Source: Pseudanabaena sp. FACHB-1998
GTDB lineage: Bacteria; Cyanobacteriota; Cyanobacteriia; Pseudanabaenales; Pseudanabaenaceae
Reading direction: 5' to 3'
NCBI RefSeq assembly: GCF_014696355.1
Contig: NZ_JACJQA010000027.1
Coordinates: forward strand, 215,059 to 279,058
Length of the DNA stretch: 64,000 nt
The notes beneath the pieces are model-generated. The model was not told where the DNA came from. It searched no databases and saw only the letters and a list, made by a program, of their open reading frames with translations. Within the stretch, counting starts at the first letter, position 1, and the number at the start of each line of letters is the position of its first letter. The position numbers and the translations under genes are program-made. Of the stretch, positions 34,807-42,998 are shown piece after piece.

Positions 34807-36345
34807 TTACTCAGGTTCTCGACTAAAGGCTAGAGAAACTTTTTCGTAGTTCAAGGATTGGAGATTTTGCTTAGCTAAAACGGTTTCAGCAGGAATGCGA
34901 TCGGCGATTTGGATAGATGCTTTTTCACTCCATTTAATTAACCAGACGGGCTGAACTCCTAAAAAGACAATTAGGGCAGTTAAAACTAGCGCTGGCAACT
35001 GTTCCCAACCACTGACTTTGGGATAGTAGGCTGTGTTGTTGTCTAACTTGCCGAAACATGTCCGATTAAGCAGAATTACAAAGTAAACAGCCGTTAGTCC
35101 TGTCCCAATAATCGAAAGGATTGTGGGAATTGGGAATTTGGTAAAACTGCCTTGGAAAACTAGAAATTCTGCGATGAAGCCCACGAGTCCGGGAATACCT
35201 GCGCTTGCCATTCCACCAAGGATCAAGAGAGCCGCCGTAGTTGGTAAGCCCCGCAAAGGATTAAGTAAGCCATTCAAGACATCGAGATCTCTTGTGCCAA
35301 CCTTTTCTTCGATCACACCTACTAAATAGAATAGGAGCGCAAGCACAAGCCCGTGACTGACCATTTGACCGATGCCTCCAACGAGGCTTAAGGGTGTAGC
35401 CGCCGCCGCCGCTAGCAAAATATAGCTCATATGTCCAATGGAGCTATAGGCGACCATGCGCTTGATGTCCTTTTGGGCGATCGCGGTCATTGATCCGTAA
35501 AGTACGCCAAGTCCCGCCCAAATTGCCACATAGGGAGAGATCAGTGTCCATGCATCGGGAAACAGTCCCACACAGAAGCGGAAAAGTCCATAGGTTCCTA
35601 GCTTCGCGACAATCCCGCCGAGCATCATCACTGTAGGGGTAGTGGATTCGACATAGGCATCGGGCAACCAAGTATGGAAAGGCACAAAGGGCGCTTTAAT
35701 CGTGAAGCCAAGGAGTAAAACCAACAATAGAGTCAGTTGGACTTCTATAGGCAAAGAAATTTCACGAAGGGCGGAGTAGTCAAATACAGGAGTGGGATTT
35801 GCGGTCAGCCAGCCTAAAGCAAGGAAGCCAACTAAGATTAAAATCCCCGAAATCGCGGTAAAGATGAGGAATTTCATCGCCGCATAACTGCGTTGCGCTC
35901 CTCCCCAAACTGCAATTACCAAATAGAGGGGAATTAGTTCTAATTCGTAAAAAAGGACAAATAAGAGGGTATTAGTGGAGAGAATTGCGCCACTGATACC
36001 TGCATGGATGAGCAGCATTAAGACATCGAAGAGTTGCTTGCGTTCAGTAATCTGTTTTTCACAAAAACAAATTACTAACCAAGTGATCAAGCCATTGAGA
36101 ACCACTAGAGGTAGGGATAGACCATCTACCCCAAGGCTATAGTTCAAACCAAGGTTTTCTAGCCAAGGTAAATTTTCGGATAATTGAAATGCGGAATTGC
36201 CGATGTCAAATTGACGCAACAGCAGAAAATCAAGAATCAGGATTGCTGACGTAACGATCGCTGATCCTTTGTTTGCGAGAGTTTTTGGTAGCAAGGCGAT
36301 CGCCAAAGCTCCAATAACGGGCAACCAGATTAAGGCACTAAGCAT
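34807..36345 (-). CDS. ndhD3: NAD(P)H-quinone oxidoreductase chain 4, NdhD3 type
   Basis: 512 residues from ATG 36345; a TTG at 36357 is in frame. A proton-pumping antiporter-like subunit with about 14 hydrophobic helices. Family hallmarks are FYELELIPLYLVIAVWGG with the key Glu, APFVPFHTWLPDAYVE, and KRMVAYSSIGHMSYILLA. It belongs to the thylakoid NDH-1 complex and, by operon position, to the CO2-uptake (MS) variant with NdhF3, CupA and CupS. It starts 47 bases after ndhF3. Confidence 0.92.
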   Translation of the reverse strand: MLSALIWLPVIGALAIALLPKTLANKGSAIVTSAILILDFLLLRQFDIGNSAFQLSENLPWLENLGLNYSLGVDGLSLPLVVLNGLITWLVICFCEKQITERKQLFDVLMLLIHAGISGAILSTNTLLFVLFYELELIPLYLVIAVWGGAQRSYAAMKFLIFTAISGILILVGFLALGWLTANPTPVFDYSALREISLPIEVQLTLLLVLLLGFTIKAPFVPFHTWLPDAYVESTTPTVMMLGGIVAKLGTYGLFRFCVGLFPDAWTLISPYVAIWAGLGVLYGSMTAIAQKDIKRMVAYSSIGHMSYILLAAAAATPLSLVGGIGQMVSHGLVLALLFYLVGVIEEKVGTRDLDVLNGLLNPLRGLPTTAALLILGGMASAGIPGLVGFIAEFLVFQGSFTKFPIPTILSIIGTGLTAVYFVILLNRTCFGKLDNNTAYYPKVSGWEQLPALVLTALIVFLGVQPVWLIKWSEKASIQIADRIPAETVLAKQNLQSLNYEKVSLAFSREPE

Positions 36346-36392
36346 AGGTATATCCAATTAGAGTTTAGGAAGTCCAAATTTAAATTTCAAAT

Positions 36393-38228
36393 TTAAAGGG
36401 TGCGATTGAATAGCAAAAGCAACAAAATGCCAATACCGACAATGATTGTCAGGGTATAGAGTTGAAGCTGACCAAAGGTGCTATATCGCAAGTTTTGACC
36501 ACTAAATAGAGTTGCTAGTCCAAAGAAGTTGCCAACGCCATCGACAAAGAAGCGATCGAACCAGTACATCCCTTTCGAGATATTATCCACTAAGCCCACA
36601 ATCGTGACTTTGTAGAGCTTCGGTGTATAAAAGTCATTGGCAAAGAAGCTCTGCATTCCCATCCAAGGTAGTTGAATGGGTTTGGCAACCTGATTATTCA
36701 GATACAGATAAGCGCCTGCACTTAGTCCTAATAGACTAGAAGCGGAAAGTAGGAGGGCATCGGTGCTGAGTAATATTGACCAATCTTCGATCAGTCCAAA
36801 CAGGTTGAGCAACTGGGGCGTATGTAGAACTAAACCCGCAAGGATGGTCATCGGCATGACAATCAGCCATAGTGGTTCTACGGAGCGTTCGGTCATCTGC
36901 TTAGGCTTACCACCCCAAATTAGACCAAATACTCGCATCACACTGAAAGCCATCAAGCCATTAATTACGAGTAGAAGTTGTGCTAGGGCGGGATGATTTT
37001 CCCAGAGGTAGGTAATAAAATCGACCATCGCCCAGAATCCACCAAAAGGCGGCAAGGCAACCAATCCCGCCATCCCAACTAAAAAGCACAATCCCGAAAT
37101 AGGACGACGCTTCCATAGCCCGCCTAGTAAGGTGAGGTCTTGGCTAATGTTATTAGAAATAATGCTACCGACTGCCATCAATAACAGAGCGATCGCTAGG
37201 GCATGAGCCAAAATCAACAGATAAGCGCCTTGGATTTCACCCACACCCACGGCAATAAAGATCAGTCCCATATAGGCACTGGTGAGATAGGACAGCGATC
37301 GCTTGACATCAATTTGACCAATGGAAATAAGGGTGGTTCCTAAAGCGGTCGCTGCACCGATGGCAATTACTACCTGTTGGGCAATATCCGACAAAGCCAG
37401 CAGGGGATAGAGCTTGATCAGTACCCAAGCACCTGTTGCCACCACTACGGAATTACGCAAAACTGTACTAGGCAAGGGTCCCTCCATCGCTTCGTCTAAC
37501 CAGAGATGCAAAGGAAACTGAGCGCATTTGCCCATTGGTCCAACGATCAAGGCTAAGGTCACCAAGGTGATCGCCGTAGGATTAACTTCTGCATTATTTG
37601 CCCATACAGCAAGTTCGCTAAAATTCCAAGTTCCTGTAAGGGGTAGCAAGCCAACTACACCCATTAATAGGAATAAGTCGCCAACTCGCTTGGTGAGAAA
37701 AGCGTCTCTCGCCCCTGTGACTACAAGGGATTGGTTGTACCAAATACCCACTAAAAGATAAGTGCCGAGGGTCAGAACCTCAAGAATGACATAGCTAAAG
37801 AAGAGGGAATCGCACAAGACCAAAGCGCATAAACCAGCTTCAAATAGGGCTAAAAGTGCAAAGAATCTACCCCAGCCCCAATCCATTTCCATATAGCCCA
37901 CTGCATAAATCTGAGCGAGCAGGTTAATCGCAGCAATGACCACGATCGCACCGACGGTAAGTGGGTTAATTTGTAAGTCAAGGGTGAAGTTGAGACCACC
38001 GACCGCTAACCAAGGAAAAGATAACTCCCGTGCTGGCTGTCCCCAAGCTACGGTCAAAGCCGCGATCGCATGAATCAAGGAGATAAAGGTCATCAAAATA
38101 TTGATGTAGCCTGCTGGTCTAGGGCCTGTTTTACGGGTAATACTAGGAAACCAGATGATCGATAGCATCGCTCCTGCCAGAGAATAGCAAGGGATCAGCC
38201 AGATCGTGTCCAGCCAGTTATTTATCAT
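36393..38228 (-). CDS. ndhF3: NAD(P)H-quinone oxidoreductase chain 5, NdhF3 type
   Basis: 611 residues, shorter than the respiratory NdhF1 (about 680) and typical of NdhF3/NdhF4. Antiporter-like subunit with about 15-16 helices. Seen are VILEVLTLGTYLLVG, CAQFPLHLWLDEAMEGPLP, VKRSLSYLTSAYMGLIFI, and a C-terminal lateral helix region. It is the first gene of the CO2-uptake operon. Its upstream spacer (38229-38382) holds the inverted repeat at 38322-38342, a candidate site for an NdhR/CmpR-type LysR regulator; no such regulator gene is adjacent. ATG at 38228. Confidence 0.93.
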   Translation of the reverse strand: MINNWLDTIWLIPCYSLAGAMLSIIWFPSITRKTGPRPAGYINILMTFISLIHAIAALTVAWGQPARELSFPWLAVGGLNFTLDLQINPLTVGAIVVIAAINLLAQIYAVGYMEMDWGWGRFFALLALFEAGLCALVLCDSLFFSYVILEVLTLGTYLLVGIWYNQSLVVTGARDAFLTKRVGDLFLLMGVVGLLPLTGTWNFSELAVWANNAEVNPTAITLVTLALIVGPMGKCAQFPLHLWLDEAMEGPLPSTVLRNSVVVATGAWVLIKLYPLLALSDIAQQVVIAIGAATALGTTLISIGQIDVKRSLSYLTSAYMGLIFIAVGVGEIQGAYLLILAHALAIALLLMAVGSIISNNISQDLTLLGGLWKRRPISGLCFLVGMAGLVALPPFGGFWAMVDFITYLWENHPALAQLLLVINGLMAFSVMRVFGLIWGGKPKQMTERSVEPLWLIVMPMTILAGLVLHTPQLLNLFGLIEDWSILLSTDALLLSASSLLGLSAGAYLYLNNQVAKPIQLPWMGMQSFFANDFYTPKLYKVTIVGLVDNISKGMYWFDRFFVDGVGNFFGLATLFSGQNLRYSTFGQLQLYTLTIIVGIGILLLLLFNRTL

Positions 38229-38321
38229 ATAAACTCTATTTACTTATGAAAAACCATAATTAATTTTCTATGATTATTGCAAAGATGTCTCTAAATGAAA
38301 ATAGTTCTAATCATCGTTTTT

Positions 38322-38342
38322 AATCTATGGTTACTATAGATT
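38322..38342. promoter_or_regulatory. Inverted repeat upstream of ndhF3
   Basis: Arms AATCTAT and ATAGATT spaced by 7 bases, about 95 bases before the ndhF3 start. Size and position suit a LysR-type operator, which is inference only. Confidence 0.35.
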
Positions 38343-38382
38343 TTTACAAGATCACAATATTTGTGAGGATTAACCCACCCTA

Positions 38383-38435
38383 TAAAGAGTTCGCCAAGAA
38401 AATCTGCATAGCAGATTTTCTTGGCGAACTCTTTA
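38383..38435. terminator. Perfect 25-bp hairpin, loop ATA
   Basis: 25-base perfect arms at 38383-38407 and 38411-38435. It lies between the 38471 gene's end and the ndhF3 promoter, isolating the operon from upstream read-through. Confidence 0.7.
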
Positions 38436-38441
38436 TTAAAT

Positions 38442-38474
38442 AAAAAAGGAGTGCTTTGCACTCCCTTTTTTTAG
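38442..38474 (-). terminator. Terminator of the 38471 gene
   Basis: AAAAAAGGAGTGC and GCACTCCCTTTTTT around TTT, with a one-base bulge, overlapping the stop codon. Confidence 0.65.
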
Positions 38475-39175
38475 TAATCGTCCCGAACGGCAAAGGAAAT
38501 TGTTTGCTGAGTAACTATATTAATTACAGCGCTCGGCTCAATCACCGTCACCTGTGGCGCAGTCACATTCCCAATCACCGCCGCCGCCGCCGCACCACCC
38601 AGCACATCCAGAATCTGTACATTACCGCGTAAAACACCGCCAAGCACCGCCCCTGCGGCTCCACCAATACCCGCATCCGTCAAAATAGAACCTGCATTGG
38701 TTTCGCGAGGATCTTTCATGTCATTAATCAAAGCCGACTCCGCTTGCAGTCTCACCGTTGCCCCCCGACTGGTAAACTTTTGGGCGACAAACTTAGAACC
38801 ACCCTCCACTGGCACAAACTGCCCCTCGACCACTGCCCCCGCAGGAATTAAAACCACACCATTTTGAGTAGCGATATCTTGAGCAACTAAGAGACTCGCA
38901 TTAACCGTTTCACCCTTAGCAATGTAAAGCGTATCTTGGCGATTGATTTTTGTAGCGATCGCCTGACCAACAGGCAAATTATAGGTAGAGCGAAATACTT
39001 GTGCAACTTGATCTCGCCGCACCTGTTTTTGGGAGTTATCAATTTGAGTCGAAAATTGCGATCGGTAACGGGAAGACGCATCGCTAGGATTAGCGATTAG
39101 GGATGTGATAGCTAGGCTTAGTACCATACTTATCGACGATACAATTGCTAACTTGGCTGGACGTTTAGCGCTCAT
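38471..39175 (-). CDS. Exported protein with VirB10-like loop motif, unknown function
   Basis: 234 residues from ATG 39175 (an in-frame TTG lies at 39196). The N-terminal hydrophobic stretch LAIVSSISMVLSLAITSLIA predicts a signal peptide. The middle segment VVLIPAGAVVEGQFVPVEGG resembles loops of the TrbI/VirB10 beta-barrel fold, and a glycine zipper-like helix (GIGGAAGAVLGGVLRG, LGGAAAAAVIGNV) follows. Proteins of this general shape occur in cyanobacteria without known function, and the resemblance is weak. No secretion genes are nearby. A hairpin terminator lies at its 3' end. Confidence 0.6.
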   Translation of the reverse strand: MSAKRPAKLAIVSSISMVLSLAITSLIANPSDASSRYRSQFSTQIDNSQKQVRRDQVAQVFRSTYNLPVGQAIATKINRQDTLYIAKGETVNASLLVAQDIATQNGVVLIPAGAVVEGQFVPVEGGSKFVAQKFTSRGATVRLQAESALINDMKDPRETNAGSILTDAGIGGAAGAVLGGVLRGNVQILDVLGGAAAAAVIGNVTAPQVTVIEPSAVINIVTQQTISFAVRDDY

Positions 39176-39256
39176 AAATGCCTCTGAAGATGCCAATAGA
39201 GTTCTACTTTAATGTTATGACTGATCGAAGAAGCTTTTGGTTCCATAATGAGGTGA

Positions 39257-39465
39257 ATTAGCGTAGCTTAACGCACTCAAACATTTAGGATTTACTGATG
39301 TTACGTGGAAGTTTCCAAGACCCTCACCCCTAGCCCCTCTCCCAAAAGGGGAGAGGGGAACAAGAAATTGTCTTACTCCCCTTCTCCCTTGATGGGAGAG
39401 GGGGCTGGGGGGGTGAGGGTTCCACGTAACATTAGTATTTAGATAAAGTGAGTTACATTTCATTA
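39257..39465. repeat. Dispersed repeat interrupted by a miniature element
   Basis: The flanks (39257-39293 and 39437-39465) match the uninterrupted copy at 40134-40195, including TAACGCACTCAAACATTTAG and AGATAAAGTG.GTTACATTTC. The middle is the 143-bp insertion at 39294-39436. Confidence 0.65.
39294..39436. mobile_element. Miniature inverted-repeat (MITE-like) element, about 143 bp
   Basis: Terminal inverted repeats of 17 bases with one mismatch (outer 13 identical: ATGTTACGTGGAA and TTCCACGTAACAT) and direct repeats ATTT on both sides (39290-39293, 39437-39440). Inside are inverted C- and G-rich blocks (CCCTCACCCCTAGCCCC and its near complement). This resembles short palindromic elements common in cyanobacteria. 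It encodes no credible protein. Confidence 0.7.
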
Positions 39466-39514
39466 ACGAAGTCTATGCGATCGCCGATCGCCTAGGATTC
39501 CTTCCAAACAGGTG

Positions 39515-40018
39515 TTAGCTAATGACTCCATCAGAAGCTAATGGAAGAATAAATCGGAAGTATCTAATATTGTGGCGCTTGGGCAACTCGGACTCTTGCT
39601 GAAACCCCAAGCTTTGATAGAGGCGTTGTGCAGACTGCATCAGTTCACTTGTGAAAAGTCCAATGGAGCTTGCCTTATCATTTTTTGCCTTAGCAATGCA
39701 CTCTAGAGTTAAGGCTTTAGCAATACCCCTACCTCGATGCTGAGGGTGAACCGCTAACAAGAGGATCGAAGCTATATCGGGTTTAAAAATTGCTGGATCT
39801 CCTTTACCCGCAGGACAATAAGCAACAGAGCCGATGATGTCGTTACCAGAACGATAAATTATGAACTCTGCCACCTCTGCTCTTTCTTTAATGTTTCGCA
39901 GGTTCTTCTGCATGGTTTCCCAAGCCCCTGATGGAAGATATGATGCGAATTCTGTATAGGCTACAACATTCAAATCAGCGATCGCCTCGTAATCCCTACT
40001 AGTTGAAGTTTCAATCAC
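39515..40018 (-). CDS. GNAT-family N-acetyltransferase
   Basis: 167 residues. The acetyl-CoA pyrophosphate-binding motif A is visible as LLLAVHPQHRGRGIAKALTL (residues about 87-106), with IIGSVAYCPAG as the strand before it and AQRLYQSLGFQ as the C-terminal motif B helix. It transfers acetyl from acetyl-CoA to an amine. The substrate is unknown, and a peptide or small-molecule detoxification role is equally possible. It stands alone between repeat-rich spacers. About 315 bases upstream (40019-40333) hold no gene, only repeats. Confidence 0.82.
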   Translation of the reverse strand: MIETSTSRDYEAIADLNVVAYTEFASYLPSGAWETMQKNLRNIKERAEVAEFIIYRSGNDIIGSVAYCPAGKGDPAIFKPDIASILLLAVHPQHRGRGIAKALTLECIAKAKNDKASSIGLFTSELMQSAQRLYQSLGFQQESELPKRHNIRYFRFILPLASDGVIS

Positions 40019-40133
40019 CTGTGCTACTCTCCATTTTTAGGCAGCTAACTATGGATTAGACAGAAAATTTCTGTCTAATCTGAATATAGGGGATATAGGC
40101 TTAAAGTCAAGTTTTGGGCTTCAAGTAGGATTC

Positions 40134-40195
40134 GTTAGCGTATCGTAACGCACTCAAACATTTAGCATTAACTAGATAAAGTGCGTTACATTTCA
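40134..40195. repeat. Uninterrupted copy of the dispersed repeat
   Basis: Contains GTAACGCAC and GTGCGTTAC as inverted ends around a roughly 27-base loop. It corresponds to the empty form of 39257-39465. Confidence 0.6.
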
Positions 40196-40199
40196 TTTT

Positions 40200-40289
40200 G
40201 ATAGGTTTATGAATGTGGCGATCGCCTATTCATTTCATAGATAAAACCGCTTGATAGCTGACAGGTTTATGAGTATGGCGATCGCCTAT
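40200..40289. repeat. Two 30-bp direct repeats 60 bases apart
   Basis: 40200-40229 and 40260-40289 match at 27 of 30 positions, and each contains a HIP1 octamer in GGCGATCGCCTAT. They lie immediately upstream of the DUF433 gene. Confidence 0.65.
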
Positions 40290-40333
40290 CGATAGTTGTT
40301 AGAATATCGAATATATCTAAATATCACAAATTT

Positions 40334-40552
40334 ATGTTTAGAGACTCGAAGTTTATCAGTAGATCTGCCGATGTTATGGGTGGTACGACTGTATTTGTAA
40401 GTACTAGGGTTCCTGTGCAGACCCTTTTAGATTATCTCAAGGCAGGCGAATCGATTGATGATTTTTTGGATGGTTTTCCAACTGTAACTAGAGAACAGGT
40501 TATTTATTTTTTAGAAGAGTTAGGAAAGAGCTTTTTGAGTGTGGCGGCGTAA
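40334..40552 (+). CDS. DUF433-family antitoxin-like protein (orphan)
   Basis: 72 residues. GGTTVFVSTRVPVQTLLDYL followed by FLDGFPTVTREQV is the DUF433 signature, a small helix-turn-helix protein usually the antitoxin of a DUF5615 PIN-like RNase. Here no toxin follows. A possible toxin start (ATG 40554, reading MRVL) is cut after four codons by the miniature element at 40565-40677. The protein is therefore an orphan, perhaps a leftover repressor. Confidence 0.8.
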   Translation: MFRDSKFISRSADVMGGTTVFVSTRVPVQTLLDYLKAGESIDDFLDGFPTVTREQVIYFLEELGKSFLSVAA

Positions 40553-40564
40553 TATGAGGGTTCT

Positions 40565-40677
40565 GGTAGTGTGTCATATTTGTTGAACTAGGTAATTGAT
40601 AAAAATGGCAAACCCATACCAGCATTTTTTATAGCATATGCCTGTTATTTTCTCCCCAACAAATGTGAAACACTACC
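40565..40677. mobile_element. 113-bp MITE-like element
   Basis: Terminal inverted repeats 40565-40585 and 40657-40677 agree at 19 of 21 positions (ends GGTAGTGT and ACACTACC). No clear target duplication is seen. It lies right after the DUF433 gene and encodes nothing. Confidence 0.6.
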
Positions 40678-40698
40678 GATTTTGGTTTAGTATATTTA

Positions 40699-40727
40699 TT
40701 AGGATAGGTCTTAAAGACCTATCCTAA
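40699..40727. terminator. Hairpin before the CBS-HEPN gene
   Basis: TTAGGATAGGTCTT and AAGACCTATCCTAA around a single A. It lies about 40 bases before the next start, so it may be an upstream terminator or an operator/leader hairpin. Confidence 0.5.
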
Positions 40728-40746
40728 TTTGTTAACACATTGATAG
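40726..40746 (+). promoter_or_regulatory. Leader motif AATTTGTTAACACAT
   Basis: The first 16 bases match the leader before xisH (42546) at 14 positions; a related leader precedes 43428. Possibly a shared promoter element. Confidence 0.4.
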
Positions 40747-40768
40747 TGATATTTAAAGGAGTTTTGCA

Positions 40769-42484
40769 ATGGCTATTACAGTTCAAGATTTAAGAGAAAG
40801 TCGCCAAGAATTATCTTTGATAACAGTTAAATATGATGAACTGGCAAAAAATGCACTATCAAAAATGCTAGAAAACAATTACAGCCAACTTCCTGTTGTT
40901 GATGATGACAAAAAACTAATGGGAATAATTTCTCATCATTCAATTTTAAATGCTATACAGACATTCAATGTAGATATTGATAGCATAAGAGTATCTCATG
41001 CAACAGAAAAATGCAAAGAAACTTGTAAAACTGAGGACGATTTATCTGATGTAATTGATAAGGTGCAAAAGTATAGTTTTTTAGTTGTTTTGGATAATAA
41101 GGACAAACAAAGACCCATAGGAATAATAACTACAGATGATTTACTAGGATTTTATTACAAACGTGCTGAAAACATTTTGCTTATTCATAATATTGAATCA
41201 TCCTTGAAAGAACATATTAGATGTGCTATTGATGAATTGGACTTAGCTGAAAAAATTGACGGAATAGTTAACAAACAGAATTTTAACAAACTTGATAAAG
41301 CAATAATGCACTTTAATAAAAGTAGTAATATACAAGTAAATCAAAGCAATAAAGAATACCATGATTTGCTCAATGAAGTTTTCAAAAAACACTTTGGTCA
41401 TCCTCGAAGCAAATCGTTAGATGATTTATCATTAAATGATTATATTGAAATACTACTATCTAAAGATAATGCTGATTATTGTACAACGACTTTTAATTAT
41501 TTGGGAATAGAAGCTATTAAAAAGCTATTAGTAACTGTACGAGAAATAAGAAATGATTTTTTTCATTTTAGGAGAGAAATTGGCATAGAAGATTATAAAA
41601 AATTACGTTATTGTTCGGATTGGTTAGCGCATCATCCATCCAATCCTAAAAATATGTTGGATTATTATAGTAGTCATGACAATCAGACTATAGAAACTAT
41701 AGAAGATAATGATAACAATATACTCCAGACTGAAGAACTAGTCTCTGAAAGTAAAATTGTTAATGTAGAAGAAAAAATGGACAATCTTCAGAATCGCTAC
41801 AGCTTATTAGTTGATAAATTAGAACAAAGTGAAAACGATCAAATTAGTTATAGTTTTCAACATATAGAAAAATTAATTGAGGTTAAACTTCCACAAGGAG
41901 CAAGGGCAGATCGTTCGTGGTGGTCAAATAATGAGTCTCAACCTTGGACTCAAAAAGGATGGTATATTTTATACGTCAATCTAGTAAAAGAAACCGTTAC
42001 TTTTGTTCGCAAGCCTTACGCAATCGAATATGCTGAGTTTTTTCAATCACTTCTGTCAAAGTTAAGTGAACAAGAAACACCATTCCGAGTTAAGTTTCCT
42101 TATCAAGATGGTCGTCGTTATGTAACGGTAACAACCTTTCCTACAAACAAAAAACCCATCGGAAATTTAACTTATTCATTTAATGAACACCACGAAAGTT
42201 TTAGAATAGAGTTGTTTATTGATAAAAATAGTCCTGAGCAAAACAAAAAAATATATGACCACCTTCATGACAAAAGACAAATAATAGAACAGAGTTGCAT
42301 ATCAGAAAATGAATCCATGATGTGGGAACGGATTGACTACGGAAATCCATCAAGAATATCATTATGTTATAAACCCAAAATATTTATTAAATGTAATTCA
42401 GAAAAATTAGAAGCTCTAAAAGAATGGGCAATAGATTCAATTATTAAATTTAATCAAATACTTACTGATCAATATGATGAATGA
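40769..42484 (+). CDS. CBS-pair / HEPN-like / DUF7662 / DUF4268 multidomain protein, candidate defence effector
   Basis: 571 residues with a strong ribosome site (AAAGGAG) before ATG 40769. Residues about 8-130 form two CBS motifs (LPVVDDDKKLMGIISHHSI; LVVLDNKDKQRPIGIITTDD), a nucleotide-sensing module. Residues about 135-290 are helical and end in VREIRNDFFHFRREI, an R-x4-H motif (Arg261, His266) typical of HEPN ribonucleases. Around 365-410, LPQGARADRSWWSNNES and GWYILYVNLVKETVTFVR match DUF7662. The last 100 residues (RIELFIDKNSPEQNKKIY, MMWERIDYG) match DUF4268. The gene is AT-rich and has no HIP1 site, unlike its surroundings. A plausible reading is nucleotide-gated RNA cleavage in phage defence. 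Function is not established, and domain calls are by eye. Confidence 0.7.
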   Translation: MAITVQDLRESRQELSLITVKYDELAKNALSKMLENNYSQLPVVDDDKKLMGIISHHSILNAIQTFNVDIDSIRVSHATEKCKETCKTEDDLSDVIDKVQKYSFLVVLDNKDKQRPIGIITTDDLLGFYYKRAENILLIHNIESSLKEHIRCAIDELDLAEKIDGIVNKQNFNKLDKAIMHFNKSSNIQVNQSNKEYHDLLNEVFKKHFGHPRSKSLDDLSLNDYIEILLSKDNADYCTTTFNYLGIEAIKKLLVTVREIRNDFFHFRREIGIEDYKKLRYCSDWLAHHPSNPKNMLDYYSSHDNQTIETIEDNDNNILQTEELVSESKIVNVEEKMDNLQNRYSLLVDKLEQSENDQISYSFQHIEKLIEVKLPQGARADRSWWSNNESQPWTQKGWYILYVNLVKETVTFVRKPYAIEYAEFFQSLLSKLSEQETPFRVKFPYQDGRRYVTVTTFPTNKKPIGNLTYSFNEHHESFRIELFIDKNSPEQNKKIYDHLHDKRQIIEQSCISENESMMWERIDYGNPSRISLCYKPKIFIKCNSEKLEALKEWAIDSIIKFNQILTDQYDE

Positions 42485-42545
42485 TAGAACTTAATTTCGC
42501 AAAAGGTGAGAGATAGTTGCTGTTTGTGAGGATGAATAAGCGATC

Positions 42546-42581
42546 AATTTGTTAATACATAGTAACTAAACATAAAAAATT
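42546..42581 (+). promoter_or_regulatory. Shared leader before xisH
   Basis: 36 bases ending at the ATG match the leader 43392-43427 before the first toxin-antitoxin module at 28 of 36 positions (core TTGTTAATACATAG). Likely a duplicated promoter/leader. Confidence 0.5.
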
Positions 42582-42998
42582 ATGGCAAAAGATCTTTACC
42601 ATCAAGCTATCAAAAATGCTTTAGTTAAGGATGGTTGGACAATTACAGGTGATCCTTACCCTCTGGAATATGAAGATCTTGAACTTTATCCAGACTTAGC
42701 TGTGGAAAAATTTATTTCAGAAACCCAAAGGCAACGTAAAATTATTATTGAAATTAAAAGCTTTATCAGTCTTTCATTGGTTAAGGATTTTGAGTTAGCT
42801 TTAGGGCAGTATATAATTTATCGTGATCTAATCCGACTATTACAAGATGAATATGAGGAGATTTATTTAGCTATTAAAGATGAAGTTTATAACACCTTCT
42901 TTCAAAGGAAATCAATTCAAGTTCTAGTCAAATTAAATCAACTTGCTTTACTTGTTGTAAATATAGAAAAGGAAGAGATAGTGCAATGGACAAGTTAA
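42582..42998 (+). CDS. xisH: XisH-family protein
   Basis: 138 residues. AKDLYHQAIKNALVKDGWTI, LYPDLAVEKFI and KIIIEIKSF (the E-x-K of a PD-(D/E)XK nuclease-like core) are the XisH hallmarks. XisH and XisI were named as factors controlling excision of the Nostoc/Anabaena fdxN element, but most copies lie, as here, far from any such element and behave like accessory two-gene modules. It overlaps xisI by 13 bases. The nuclease-like fold suggests DNA cleavage, which is inference. Confidence 0.88.
   Translation: MAKDLYHQAIKNALVKDGWTITGDPYPLEYEDLELYPDLAVEKFISETQRQRKIIIEIKSFISLSLVKDFELALGQYIIYRDLIRLLQDEYEEIYLAIKDEVYNTFFQRKSIQVLVKLNQLALLVVNIEKEEIVQWTS

Noticed and set aside
39215..39463. 82-residue minus-strand open frame
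   Set aside because: It lies across the MITE-like element and its flanks, and its product is a translated C/G-rich repeat with no family features.
40554..40640. A real toxin gene after the DUF433 antitoxin
   Set aside because: The frame stops within a few codons once it enters the inverted-repeat element.
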